DNA of 14,635 nt from Bacteroidaceae bacterium (GCA_016302435.1 JAEDNQ010000044.1:1-14635), one strand, 5' to 3'; counted from the first letter of the stretch, positions 1 through 7,111 are shown. Numbers and translations are program-made. The notes: a model not told the origin generated them from the sequence alone.

Positions 1-72
1 TCTGTTGCAGCGTGTAGTAGCGGTAGCCTGTCCATTCGTCCACCTCGTCAGGCAGTAGTTCAGGATGAGTCT

Positions 73-1161
73 CTATTTATTGTCCACCTTGAACTTCTGC
101 AGAGCCAAGATAAAAAGTGCGTAGATGGTGATGTCGATGAAGAGGATGATAGCGGTAGAGACTCCTACGGTATAGAGTCCATAGTTGATGGAACAGATGG
201 CTACGAAGAAAGTGAGGATGACGGCAAGCGTCTGATGCATGTCGAGACCGAGACTCATGATGCAATGGTGGATGTGTGTCTTGTCAGGGTCAAACATGTT
301 CTTTCCTTGGAACTTGCGCTGGATGGCTACTCTTACCACATCTATGCATGGCAGGAAGACGAGTGAGTAGGAGATGAGAAGTGATTCCTCACGGTAGGGG
401 AATCCGCCTTGCTCGTTGTCCATCTGATACTTTATGGCGAGGTAGGCGATGACGTAGCCGAGGAAGAGTGACCCGGAGTCGCCCATGAATATCTTTAGTT
501 TGCCTACTTTGCCGAAGAAGTTGTAGATGAAGAAGGCTAAGACAGCTCCTGCGAGGCTGATGCTCATGAGGCAGAAAAGTTCGGAGCCAAGCCTTCCGAA
601 AAGGAAGGCGAAGGTTGTGAGGATGAGTGCTGCAAGGCTGGATGCCAATCCGTCTATTCCGTCAATGAGGTTCATCGCATTGACGATGAGAAGGATGACG
701 AAGACCGTTATGGGGTAACTCGCCCATAATGGCATGTAGTAGATGCCGAAGAGACCGTGAAGATTGTTGATGTGGAGGTTGCATAGAGGAAAGAAAAGGG
801 CGGCAACGCTCTGGATGATGAATTTGTGGGTGGCCTTTAGTCCCTTGAGGTCGTCGAGTATGCCTATAAGGTATATCATCAGTGCTCCTGCTATGACGAC
901 GAAGGTGGATATGTTGAGTTCGATGTTCTTGTCGGTGTCTTTATAGATGACGAGCAGTGTGGCAGCCACTCCTATGCTGAGAGAAGGCATGAAGAGTGTG
1001 CCGCCGAGGCGTGGTATGGCCTGCTTATGTACCTTGCGCGCGTTGGGTTCGTCATAGAGGCCGTGGGTGTTGCAGAGCTTTATTACGAGAGGGGTACAGA
1101 TCAGGGAGAACGCCATACTGATAGCAAATGCGAGTAGTATGTATGAATAGTTAATTATCAT
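73..1161 (-). CDS. WecA/TagO-type undecaprenyl-phosphate glycosyl-1-phosphate transferase (glycosyltransferase family 4)
   Basis: A 362-residue integral membrane protein, a normal length for the MraY/WecA/TagO superfamily. By family, it moves a HexNAc-1-phosphate from a UDP-sugar to undecaprenyl phosphate on the cytoplasmic face, the first lipid-linked step of O-antigen, capsule or other surface glycan synthesis. Visible landmarks are PNARKVHKQAIPRLGG (residues 39-54), the Asp pair in GILDDLKG (103-104), NAMNLIDGIDGLASS (161-175), KIFMGDSGSLFLGY (223-236) and the His-rich loop DPDKTHIHH (291-299), set among about ten hydrophobic segments. The long WecA-like His loop and the isolated position away from murein genes argue against MraY. 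The exact sugar cannot be read from sequence. It is the last gene of the minus-strand block and has its own -7 box at 1202-1209, so it can be expressed apart from the lipoprotein gene upstream. Confidence 0.92.
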   Translation of the reverse strand: MIINYSYILLAFAISMAFSLICTPLVIKLCNTHGLYDEPNARKVHKQAIPRLGGTLFMPSLSIGVAATLLVIYKDTDKNIELNISTFVVIAGALMIYLIGILDDLKGLKATHKFIIQSVAALFFPLCNLHINNLHGLFGIYYMPLWASYPITVFVILLIVNAMNLIDGIDGLASSLAALILTTFAFLFGRLGSELFCLMSISLAGAVLAFFIYNFFGKVGKLKIFMGDSGSLFLGYVIAYLAIKYQMDNEQGGFPYREESLLISYSLVFLPCIDVVRVAIQRKFQGKNMFDPDKTHIHHCIMSLGLDMHQTLAVILTFFVAICSINYGLYTVGVSTAIILFIDITIYALFILALQKFKVDNK

Positions 1162-1201
1162 GTGCTGCTGATGGTATTTGGTTATTCCATATTAAGAAAC
1201 G

Positions 1202-1209
1202 CAAATGTA
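1202..1209 (-). promoter_or_regulatory. Bacteroidetes -7 box (TACATTTG) before the WecA-like gene
   Basis: The minus strand reads TACATTTG, a perfect match to TAnnTTTG, about 40 bases before the start codon at 1161. I see no TTG or TTTG at the expected -33 distance, so the promoter is supported by one element only. The flanks are AT-rich, as is usual for promoters in this group. Confidence 0.5.
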
Positions 1210-1250
1210 ATTAATTTATTGCATCTTTAGCGTATAATTTTTCTGTTCCG

Positions 1251-1688
1251 TCAATATTTCCTGAATCTTAGTCGGTATAGTCGGTTGGATATGCACAGGG
1301 TAGAGCCGTTGAGTTGCTCTATGCTGAAGGTGTCTGTGAGGTTGGTTATGCCGAAGGGAAGGAGGAGGGCTTCTGATGTGACTTCCTTCATCCCGAGGAT
1401 GGGGTTAGACACGATGAGGCTGTCTCGCTTGTGGTCAAAGCGTAGATAGAGAGGCTGATTGCCATTGGATATATTGCGCAGCTGAAGCACATCGCTTTGG
1501 AATGCCCAGTAGATAGTGCTCTCTGTCATGTCTGCCGTATTGCCTGTCGACAATGTGTCAATCTGCCGGAGCTGCCAGTTGGCATATAGGCCTCCTGTGC
1601 CTACAGACTCTATCTCGCAGGAAGTGATGGCGAGAGAGACAACGAGAAGTGGGATGAGGGTGAGTATGATGAATGTTGATTTTTTCAT
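1251..1688 (-). CDS. Small lipoprotein, possibly lipocalin-like (DUF4847-like)
   Basis: A 145-residue predicted lipoprotein. It begins with MKK, a hydrophobic stretch (6-20) and a Bacteroidetes-style lipobox LAITSC with the acylated Cys at residue 24. Acidic residues right after the Cys (EIES) are compatible with outer-membrane sorting, but the export signal is not a clear match. The mature part (about 120 residues) is rich in short beta-like stretches such as GLYANWQLRQID and LYLRFDHKRDSLIVS, resembling small Bacteroidetes lipocalin-like lipoproteins. That family call is from memory and not certain, and no substrate can be named. It lies 99 bases after the Wzi gene on the same strand, probably on one transcript. 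A run of nine C (minus strand) sits 10 bases before the start codon, which could make expression variable. Confidence 0.75.
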   Translation of the reverse strand: MKKSTFIILTLIPLLVVSLAITSCEIESVGTGGLYANWQLRQIDTLSTGNTADMTESTIYWAFQSDVLQLRNISNGNQPLYLRFDHKRDSLIVSNPILGMKEVTSEALLLPFGITNLTDTFSIEQLNGSTLCISNRLYRLRFRKY

Positions 1689-1698
1689 TTTTGTTCTT

Positions 1699-1707
1699 GG
1701 GGGGGGG
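1699..1707. repeat. Homopolymer tract, 9 G on the plus strand (9 C in the leader of the lipoprotein gene)
   Basis: Nine consecutive G, the longest homopolymeric G/C tract I noticed. On the coding (minus) strand it reads as C9, ending 10 bases upstream of the ATG at 1688, inside the likely ribosome-contact region. Confidence 0.95.
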
Positions 1708-1787
1708 ATATGGAAAAGTGATGAGGAAAGCCGAGTGTCTTATTGCTTCTACGTGAGAGGGCTGATTATGAAGTGCGGATGTTTGAC

Positions 1788-3317
1788 TTACTGGAGCGTG
1801 TAGGAGAGAGTGATGCGTCCACCTGTACTGTTGCCAAGCAGACAGCCTCGGTCTATGGCGAAAGCAGCTCCGAGGCTCAGTCCTTCCTTCAGGCAACCAA
1901 GGCTATACGTGGCTTCGGCGCAGACGCTGACGTTGCGGCGTGGATTGGTGAAGGGACGGTCGTAGGTGCCGAGCCCTTCCTGCCATGAGGCTCGCAGACG
2001 GTAGCGGAGAGTGGACGTTGGTTGTCCAGCAATGGCGAGGTTCCATGCGGTGAAGCGGTTGCACTGGAAGGTGAGGTTGTCGTCTGTGTTGTAGATGGGT
2101 GAGATGTATAGTGGGTTGCCGAGGGTTTGTCCCCAGTGCTGCCATCCGGGTTCGACGTGGTTGTTGTAGTAGTTGTCTCTGCCTCCAATCTGGTCGGGCG
2201 AGAGTTGGTTGTGGTCAAGGTATACGGGTCCGCTTTGGTAACGTGTGTAGACATATTCGATAGCCGCGTCTGTTAGCCAGGAGCAGTTGTGCAGATGTAT
2301 GTCGGCACCGAGCATGATGTCTTTGAGAGGGTAGAGGATGAAGCGGTTGTCACCGTGTTTCATTGAACCGTCCCTGTATTCGTAGCCGTCATAGTTGATG
2401 TGGAACATAGCCGAGTGGTCATCGAAGAAGTGGTCGGCATATAGTCCATAGTCAGCTTGCTTCGTCTTGTAGTTGAGTCGGAGCACCCAACTGCCGAGCA
2501 TGTTTCCTTCGTTGTTTGGGCGCGGGCCGTCGGTTGGATCACCTCCGCCGCTGACAAAGGCATGCCAGAACGATGAGAGCGAGCGGCCATTTTTTATCTC
2601 TGTGTATGTTCCGTTGCTGTATTCGTAGTGTGTGGAACCAAACTGTGATGCCATCTCCAGTCCTGCCTCTACGGTGAACGGACGGTCGGGACGTCCTATG
2701 CGCAGGTAGCCAGCCTTAGTGTGCATGAGCACGTCCTGGTCGTAGGTGTTGTGTCCCTTTACGAAGTCTCGCTGGAAACGGTTGTCGGTATACATGCCGA
2801 AGGCGATGTGTCCCTTAAATCCAAGAAACTGCCGTGTGCCTGGCACGTTCCAGTACTCAGGCAGTGAGAGACGTATCTCTGGATAGGGGCGTGCGTTGAT
2901 GCCGAATGTTTGCGAACCAGATGAGAGCTCATTATTCTTGAGCTGCATGGGGTGTTCCTTTTGTCCGATGGAGAGCAGTCCCTTCTTGTATCGCAGATCT
3001 GCATACAGCTGTTGGACGAAGAAGGTGCTGGTATGTTCTGCTGCCACGACAAAGTCAGCCCCCATGCCGACAGTCCAGTTTTTGTCTTTGTCTGCCAAGG
3101 CATCGCGTGAGAGCCCTACTTTGAGGTAGGCTGAGTTGGGTTGTATGGATGCTATGCCATGTCTGTTGGCTGTAAGCCAGAAAGGAGCATGGTCGCCATC
3201 GCTGACTATGGCTTCTGTGGCTGCATGATACGAACAACCTTTGCTCAGCATGTGCTGCTGAGCAAAGGATATTGCGGGTGACAATCCGATGAGGACTGTG
3301 AATATTAGTCTGTTCAT
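1788..3317 (-). CDS. Capsule assembly Wzi family outer-membrane protein
   Basis: A 509-residue protein with a signal peptide (cleavage probably after SFA, residue 19) and a long mature region of alternating aromatic/polar strands typical of an outer-membrane beta-barrel. It matches the Bacteroidetes Caps_assemb_Wzi type: an N-terminal HAPFWLTANRHGIAS motif (about 43-57), a middle region rich in Trp, Tyr and Asn, and a C-terminal strand ending in TLSYTLQ, with an aromatic residue near the end as in barrel proteins. E. coli Wzi is a lectin-like barrel that anchors capsule at the surface; the same role here is inferred from family, not proven. It starts 26 bases after the rny stop codon with no promoter seen between, so it is probably co-transcribed with rny. 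The lipoprotein gene follows. Confidence 0.85.
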   Translation of the reverse strand: MNRLIFTVLIGLSPAISFAQQHMLSKGCSYHAATEAIVSDGDHAPFWLTANRHGIASIQPNSAYLKVGLSRDALADKDKNWTVGMGADFVVAAEHTSTFFVQQLYADLRYKKGLLSIGQKEHPMQLKNNELSSGSQTFGINARPYPEIRLSLPEYWNVPGTRQFLGFKGHIAFGMYTDNRFQRDFVKGHNTYDQDVLMHTKAGYLRIGRPDRPFTVEAGLEMASQFGSTHYEYSNGTYTEIKNGRSLSSFWHAFVSGGGDPTDGPRPNNEGNMLGSWVLRLNYKTKQADYGLYADHFFDDHSAMFHINYDGYEYRDGSMKHGDNRFILYPLKDIMLGADIHLHNCSWLTDAAIEYVYTRYQSGPVYLDHNQLSPDQIGGRDNYYNNHVEPGWQHWGQTLGNPLYISPIYNTDDNLTFQCNRFTAWNLAIAGQPTSTLRYRLRASWQEGLGTYDRPFTNPRRNVSVCAEATYSLGCLKEGLSLGAAFAIDRGCLLGNSTGGRITLSYTLQ

Positions 3318-3343
3318 AGTGTGTGTTAGAAGTGGAGAGATGT

Positions 3344-4861
3344 TTACTTGGCGAATGCCACGGCGCGTGTTTCTCTTATGACAGTGATCTTGACCTGTCC
3401 TGGATAGGTCATCTCGTCTTGTATCTTTTTGGCAATGTCGGCAGAGAGTGTGTCTATCTCCTTATCTGAGATCTTGTCTGCACCTACGATGACGCGGAGT
3501 TCGCGTCCTGCCTGAATGGCGTATGTCTTGGTGACGCCAGGATAGCTTGCTGCAAGGTTCTCAAGGTCATTGAGACGTTTGATGTATGCCTCTACTATCT
3601 CGCGTCTTGCTCCGGGGCGAGCACCGCTGATGGCGTCGCAGACCTGTACTATTGGTGCGAGCAGTGTGGTCATCTCCACCTCGTCGTGGTGTGCTCCGAT
3701 GGCGTTGCAGATGTCTGGCTTCTCCTTGTACTTCTCGGCGAGCTGTGCGCCATAGAGTGCGTGTGGCACTTCGAGCTGTTCGTCAGGCACCTTTCCTATG
3801 TCATGGAGAAGTCCTGCTCGGCGTGCTTTCTTGGGGTTGAGGCCGAGTTCGGCTGCCATGACGGCACAGAGGTTGGCTGTTTCGCGTGCATGCTGTAGGA
3901 GGTTCTGTCCGTAGGATGAGCGGTACTTCATCTTGCCGACGATACGTATGAGCTCTGGGTGGAGTCCGTGTACACCGAGGTCGATGGTGGTGCGCTTTCC
4001 TGTCTCTATGATTTCCTCTTCCACCTGCTTCTTTACCTTGGCTACTACTTCCTCAATGCGAGCTGGGTGTATGCGTCCGTCTGCCACGAGCTGGTGGAGG
4101 GCAAGGCGGCATATCTCACGGCGCACAGGGTCGAAGGCGCTGATGACGATGGCTTCAGGCGTGTCGTCCACAACGATTTCTGTGCCTGTGGCTGCTTCGA
4201 GCGCACGTATGTTGCGTCCTTCTCGGCCGATGACTCTTCCCTTTACTTCGTCAGAGTCGATGTGGAAGACACTGACGGAGTTTTCCACTGCAGTCTCTGT
4301 AGCCACTCGCTGGATGGTCTGGATGACAATTCTCTTTGCCTCCTTGTTGGCAGTCATCTTGGCGTCGTCAACAATTTCGTTGATATACTGCTGTGCCTGT
4401 GTCTTGGCTTCGTCCTTGAGCGACTCTATGAGTGTGTCTCGTGCTTCCTCTGTCGTGAGGCCAGAGATGGCTTCGAGTTTGCTTCTCTGCTCGTTGATGA
4501 GCGAGTCAAGACGTTCTTGCTGTTTGTTGAGCTTGTCTTTTTGGCTGTCAACTTCCTTTTGTTTCTTCTGGAGGTCTTCGTTGTTCTGGTTGATTGCGAG
4601 TTCGCGTTGCTTGAGTTTGTTCTCGAAGGCTTGCATCTTCTGGTTGCGCTGGTTGGCTTCCTTGTCGAGTTCAGCTTTGCGGTTGAGGAATTTTTCCTTC
4701 ATCTCCAGCTGCTTTTTCTCTTTGATGACTTCGGCTTCGATTTTTGCCTCCTTGATGATTTGATTGTACTTTTGCTTCACAATATATCGGAAGAGTACAA
4801 AGCCGATGACACCTCCGAGGAGAAGGCAGCCTACGGCCACGATTATTGCTATTATATCCAT
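3344..4861 (-). CDS. rny: Ribonuclease Y
   Basis: A 505-residue membrane-anchored endoribonuclease that starts mRNA decay. Order of domains: N-terminal transmembrane helix (3-25), a long charged coiled coil rich in Lys, Glu and Gln (about 30-170), a KH RNA-binding domain with its GxxG loop as GREG in VIGREGRNIRALE (210-222), and an HD hydrolase domain with GLLHDIGK (His353-Asp354), HHDE (391-394) and a conserved His in QHARE (324). All key residues are present and the length is normal for RNase Y. The leader before the ATG is A-rich with no Shine-Dalgarno site, as usual in Bacteroidetes. Upstream lie zapA and the two RNA elements at 4941-5207; wzi begins 26 bases downstream. No TAnnTTTG box is visible just upstream, so the promoter may lie at or before the RNA elements. 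Confidence 0.97.
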   Translation of the reverse strand: MDIIAIIVAVGCLLLGGVIGFVLFRYIVKQKYNQIIKEAKIEAEVIKEKKQLEMKEKFLNRKAELDKEANQRNQKMQAFENKLKQRELAINQNNEDLQKKQKEVDSQKDKLNKQQERLDSLINEQRSKLEAISGLTTEEARDTLIESLKDEAKTQAQQYINEIVDDAKMTANKEAKRIVIQTIQRVATETAVENSVSVFHIDSDEVKGRVIGREGRNIRALEAATGTEIVVDDTPEAIVISAFDPVRREICRLALHQLVADGRIHPARIEEVVAKVKKQVEEEIIETGKRTTIDLGVHGLHPELIRIVGKMKYRSSYGQNLLQHARETANLCAVMAAELGLNPKKARRAGLLHDIGKVPDEQLEVPHALYGAQLAEKYKEKPDICNAIGAHHDEVEMTTLLAPIVQVCDAISGARPGARREIVEAYIKRLNDLENLAASYPGVTKTYAIQAGRELRVIVGADKISDKEIDTLSADIAKKIQDEMTYPGQVKITVIRETRAVAFAK

Positions 4862-4940
4862 TTCTTGATATTGTTGATGATGTTTGTTGTTAGGTTATTG
4901 TTAATGATTAAGATATTGATCCGTTTGGAGTTGTCTATGT

Positions 4941-5075
4941 GCCTGCCGTGGATGGGCATCTACCTGCGTATACGCAATGACGGCACAAGTCCAGTATCTG
5001 CCGTCGGCTGCAGGGAGCAGGCGGAAGAGGTGCTGAAATTGTGCCGTCAAGTGTACTATGCAGATGCGGCAGAAT
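4941..5075 (-). ncRNA. Rod-shaped structured RNA, candidate 6S RNA
   Basis: This non-coding stretch folds into a rod with a central bubble, the general shape of 6S RNA, which binds housekeeping RNA polymerase. Pairings seen: CTGCC 4943-4947 with GGCAG 5068-5072; GCATCT 4956-4961 with AGATGC 5062-5067; then an open region (4962-4978 opposite 5049-5061) carrying a mini-hairpin GCGTATACGC (4966-4975); then a perfect 10-bp apical stem, 4979-4988 with 5039-5048. 6S RNA commonly lies beside zapA, and this element lies between zapA and rny. Strand is inferred from zapA synteny only: the same pairings work on the plus strand, where a weak promoter (TTG 4898-4900, 19 bases, TCCGTTTG 4920-4927) would fit. 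Ends are approximate. It could instead be an rny leader structure. Confidence 0.4.
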
Positions 5076-5207
5076 AAAAAGGCTCGCTTATACCTTAACA
5101 TGGGAAGTTAGCGATGAGGAGTTCGCTGATGGAGGGAAGTGAAGTGTTAAGGCTTGGTAACTGAAAGAAATGTTGGAGAGTAAGGATGTGTTACCATAAA
5201 GCGAGCC
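5076..5207 (-). ncRNA. Three-way-junction RNA element ending in a U tract, class not recognised
   Basis: Nested complementarity gives a closed three-way junction. Closing stem: GGCTCGCTT 5081-5089 with AAGCGAGCC 5199-5207, extendable by two pairs past one bulged base. First arm: GGTAAC 5156-5161 with GTTACC 5190-5195. Second arm: CCTTAACA 5093-5100 with TGTTAAGG 5145-5152, carrying an inner hairpin AGCGA 5110-5114 with TCGCT 5123-5127. On the minus strand the closing stem is followed at once by five U (5080-5076), like an intrinsic terminator; on the plus strand no U tract follows, so minus is preferred. Minus-strand loops are pyrimidine-rich, with repeated CUUCC/CUCC-like words. It sits between zapA and the 6S-like rod. 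I do not recognise it as a known riboswitch. It could be an sRNA, an attenuator before rny, or part of an atypical 6S RNA. Confidence 0.5.
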
Positions 5208-5344
5208 TATTCTGTCGTCTGATGTGTCTTGTTCTCTGGTATTTTTTTATTGTTTAGAGTTGTAGATGACTGTATCTTACACTTTTGTACACGCTTGTAC
5301 CTCGTTTGTCAGATGCTTGTCTGTCTATCTCTTACCAGTGTTCA

Positions 5345-5638
5345 TTACTTGATACCTTGCTGATCCATGAGTTTTTCAAGGTCTTGTATCATCTCCACGT
5401 ATGGTTGTGTGTCTATTCTGTCGGCGGCTTTGACTGCCTCCACAGCTGTGTTGAGCATCGCCATTACGTAGTAGTACTTGTCGTTAGGCAAGTGAGGGTA
5501 GGCATCCCTCAACCTCTGTATGCGCCTTTGTATCATTGCGGCTGCATCTCGGTAGACCTTCTCTTCGTCGGGTGTGCTAACCTGAAGAGGAAGCTGGATG
5601 TCTTCGATAGTCACTTTGATATTTAGTTTCTTTGCCAT
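5345..5638 (-). CDS. zapA: Cell division protein ZapA
   Basis: A 97-residue cytoplasmic protein of the ZapA family, which bundles FtsZ filaments at the Z-ring. The N-terminal half has the ZapA beta-strand pattern (KKLNIKVTIEDIQLPLQV), then EEKVYRDAAAMIQRRIQRLRDAYP leading into the long helix (about 55-95), with the family feature of a short linker YYYVMAMLNTAVEAVKAADR. Length is normal. The gene is preceded by a coiled-coil gene ending 107 bases upstream and shares its promoter at 6096-6126. It is followed by the RNA elements and rny. The gap between the coiled-coil gene and zapA holds a small hairpin (CTGCT-GAAAGA-AGCAG on the minus strand) but no visible promoter. Confidence 0.9.
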   Translation of the reverse strand: MAKKLNIKVTIEDIQLPLQVSTPDEEKVYRDAAAMIQRRIQRLRDAYPHLPNDKYYYVMAMLNTAVEAVKAADRIDTQPYVEMIQDLEKLMDQQGIK

Positions 5639-5745
5639 CTTCTGTACTGTTAGTCCTTGAGCAGTGAGGCGTGTGACAAGTCTTGGATAGTGCGTCTGTC
5701 CTTATGGACTTTGCTTGGCTGCTTCTTTCAGCAGTGCCAGACGTG

Positions 5746-6048
5746 TCATTCTTCTCCGCTTGAAAGGATGCTGATACACTTGTTGATTTCTCGAACCAGT
5801 TTAGCGATTTTCATCTTTGACTCTTTGATGTCGGAGTCTGTGATTTCAATCATTTTGGCCAATTTCAGGTTGTTGTATTCGTTCTGGCTTTGGGACAGCT
5901 GATCCTTCAGCCTTTGGATTTCCTCTTCTTTTTTTTCTATCTCTGTGTAGAGGTCTTCATTCTCTTGCTTCAGCACACTGTATTGGGCGAGGACGTGTCT
6001 TACCCTCGCTTCAAACTGTTTCATTGACTGTCGTTCTTCTGGTGTCAT
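5746..6048 (-). CDS. Small coiled-coil protein, possible ZapB-like division factor
   Basis: About 100 residues from the chosen start MTPEERQ. The protein is almost wholly helical: a heptad-like coiled coil (about residues 20-70, with NEDLYTEIEKKEEEIQRLKD) and a second helical part ending in REINKCISILSSGEE. It has no signal peptide or membrane segment. A longer frame reaches an ATG at 6126, but that ATG lies in the -33 element of the promoter at 6096-6126 and would be upstream of the transcription start, so the internal ATG at 6048 is preferred. Position directly before zapA suggests a ZapA partner with a role like ZapB; this is inference from size, coiled coil and synteny, as ZapB-like proteins have little sequence conservation. 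Confidence 0.75.
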   Translation of the reverse strand: MTPEERQSMKQFEARVRHVLAQYSVLKQENEDLYTEIEKKEEEIQRLKDQLSQSQNEYNNLKLAKMIEITDSDIKESKMKIAKLVREINKCISILSSGEE

Positions 6049-6095
6049 CTTGTGTGCTTTTTGCTTTGAACGGTGAGGATTACAACATTTTGATG

Positions 6096-6126
6096 CAAAA
6101 TTAATTATTTGTCCCGAATCCTCCAA
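6096..6126 (-). promoter_or_regulatory. Bacteroidetes promoter for the coiled-coil gene and zapA
   Basis: On the minus strand TTG (6126-6124) is followed by 20 bases and then TAATTTTG (6103-6096), a full match to the Bacteroidetes -33/-7 form. Predicted transcription start is near 6090, giving a leader of roughly 40 bases to the ATG at 6048. The -33 element lies inside one arm of a 7-bp inverted repeat (CTCCAAC 6121-6127, GTTGGAG 6145-6151), which could be an operator. Confidence 0.75.
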
Positions 6127-6206
6127 CTATTTTTGCTGAAATATGTTGGAGTTAGGGTATTTTTGTGGTTAGAAGCCCTATATGAACTACTTATGATGTA
6201 TTTTCA

Positions 6207-6851
6207 TCATTTTTTCATCTGCGCCTTGGCTTTTTCCACATCCTCTTCAGATGGTGTGGGTTCTTTCTTGGCGAGTGTGATTAGGTTGTAGACATATTCT
6301 TTTGTCCACTCTTCGCTGAGTCCGAGCATTTGCTGTGATTTGCGTATGCTGAGTGCAGCTTTGAAGGTGGCAGGGTCTGACCAGTTGTTTTTGTTGAGTA
6401 TGTCGTGCACTGCATTGTCAGTGACCTTCCTCATCATCTTCTTCATGAATCCTGGTATGCGGAACTTCCATTTGAGCATGTTGCCGAGCAGCATCATGAG
6501 GTCTTGGCTGAATCCCTGGAAGAGGTAGAGGTAGCGGCCGGCCTCGTTCTGGTTGCGGCATCCCTTTTTGATGCTGAGGTCTATCTCTTTGAAGAAGCTG
6601 TCGCTGATGCCATAAAGGTCTTGCAGCATTTTCATGCACGCTTTTTTCTCTCCGAGGCCGAGTTTGTTGTTCACTGTGGCCACGTGTAGTGTTCGTTTGA
6701 AGGTGAGCAGGTCGGGTAGGGCTGCGAGGTTGGATATGCCGAGGTTGGCTGCCAGCACGCTTTGGAAGTATACACGTATGAGTGTCATGAAGTCTTCCAT
6801 CCCTCCTACATTTTCAGTCTGTTTCTTTTTGAAGATATCTAAAAATGCCAT
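6207..6851 (-). CDS. Conserved-looking cytoplasmic protein of unknown function
   Basis: A 214-residue protein I cannot assign to a named family. It begins MAFLDIFKKKQ, has no signal peptide or clear transmembrane helix, and is mainly alpha-helical in character, with a basic middle part (MLKWKFRIPGFMKKMMRKV, about 123-141) and a C-terminal acidic/lysine tail (EPTPSEEDVEKAKAQMKK). The frame is open throughout and its composition is protein-like. It lies 270 bases after the sugar transferase gene and before the promoter of the coiled-coil/zapA unit. I found no TAnnTTTG box in its upstream gap, so it may be transcribed from the sugar transferase promoter. Function should be left open; context offers only weak links to envelope or division. 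Confidence 0.8.
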   Translation of the reverse strand: MAFLDIFKKKQTENVGGMEDFMTLIRVYFQSVLAANLGISNLAALPDLLTFKRTLHVATVNNKLGLGEKKACMKMLQDLYGISDSFFKEIDLSIKKGCRNQNEAGRYLYLFQGFSQDLMMLLGNMLKWKFRIPGFMKKMMRKVTDNAVHDILNKNNWSDPATFKAALSIRKSQQMLGLSEEWTKEYVYNLITLAKKEPTPSEEDVEKAKAQMKK

Positions 6852-7034
6852 TGTCTATAATATTGTTTGTGGTCTATTATATTATTAATAATGTATACTG
6901 ATGTGTTTCCAGTGATGATGGTGTGTGTGTGTTGTTCTTCTTTCGTGCCTTTGCTTCCGCCTGAGTTCATGTGGCGTAGTAGGGGCGGTGTTTGAGACTC
7001 TTTAGAGAGGGCTTCACCCTGCTGCCCCTTATAT

Positions 7035-7111
7035 TTGCGGCTTATGGGAAGAGACTGTCAGGGAGTTCTTCGACTACTGCTGTTGTCTCAGTATGCTTGC
7101 GGCTTACGGGA
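7035..7111. repeat. Imperfect 15-bp direct repeat in the gap after the sugar transferase gene
   Basis: TTGCGGCTTATGGGA (7035-7049) recurs as TTGCGGCTTACGGGA (7097-7111), 14 of 15 identical, 62 bases apart. The second copy runs into a G7 tract (7112-7118) just beyond the sugar transferase stop codon. The surrounding 6852-7121 gap also holds a short GT microsatellite near 6920-6933 and no convincing terminator or gene. Confidence 0.8.

Noticed and set aside
73..1161. MraY (peptidoglycan lipid I synthesis) for the left glycosyltransferase.
   Set aside because: The spacing and wording of the motifs and the C-terminal DPDKTHIHH loop fit WecA/TagO better, and no murein genes are adjacent.
3933..4763. 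Plus-strand open frame of 276 codons opposite rny.
   Set aside because: Shadow of the Lys/Glu-rich coiled coil of RNase Y; Ser/Arg/Met-rich low-complexity translation with no domain.
3959..5077. Plus-strand open frame of 372 codons opposite rny, extending through the RNA elements.
   Set aside because: It is antisense to a clear RNase Y gene, its composition (Leu, Phe, Val, Cys runs) is the mirror of the coiled-coil codons, and the start lies mid-gene without any promoter.
4901..5101. Minus-strand 66-codon frame in the zapA-rny gap.
   Set aside because: It runs through the paired stems of the RNA elements and its translation has no protein-like pattern; RNA structure explains the stretch better.
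5081..5207. Known riboswitch (TPP, SAM, cobalamin) or SRP RNA in the zapA-rny gap.
   Set aside because: None of the invariant core sequences of these classes were found in the loops.
5746..6126. Longer 126-codon form of the coiled-coil gene.
   Set aside because: Its ATG overlaps the -33 promoter element and precedes the predicted transcription start; the extra 26 residues have no coiled-coil character.
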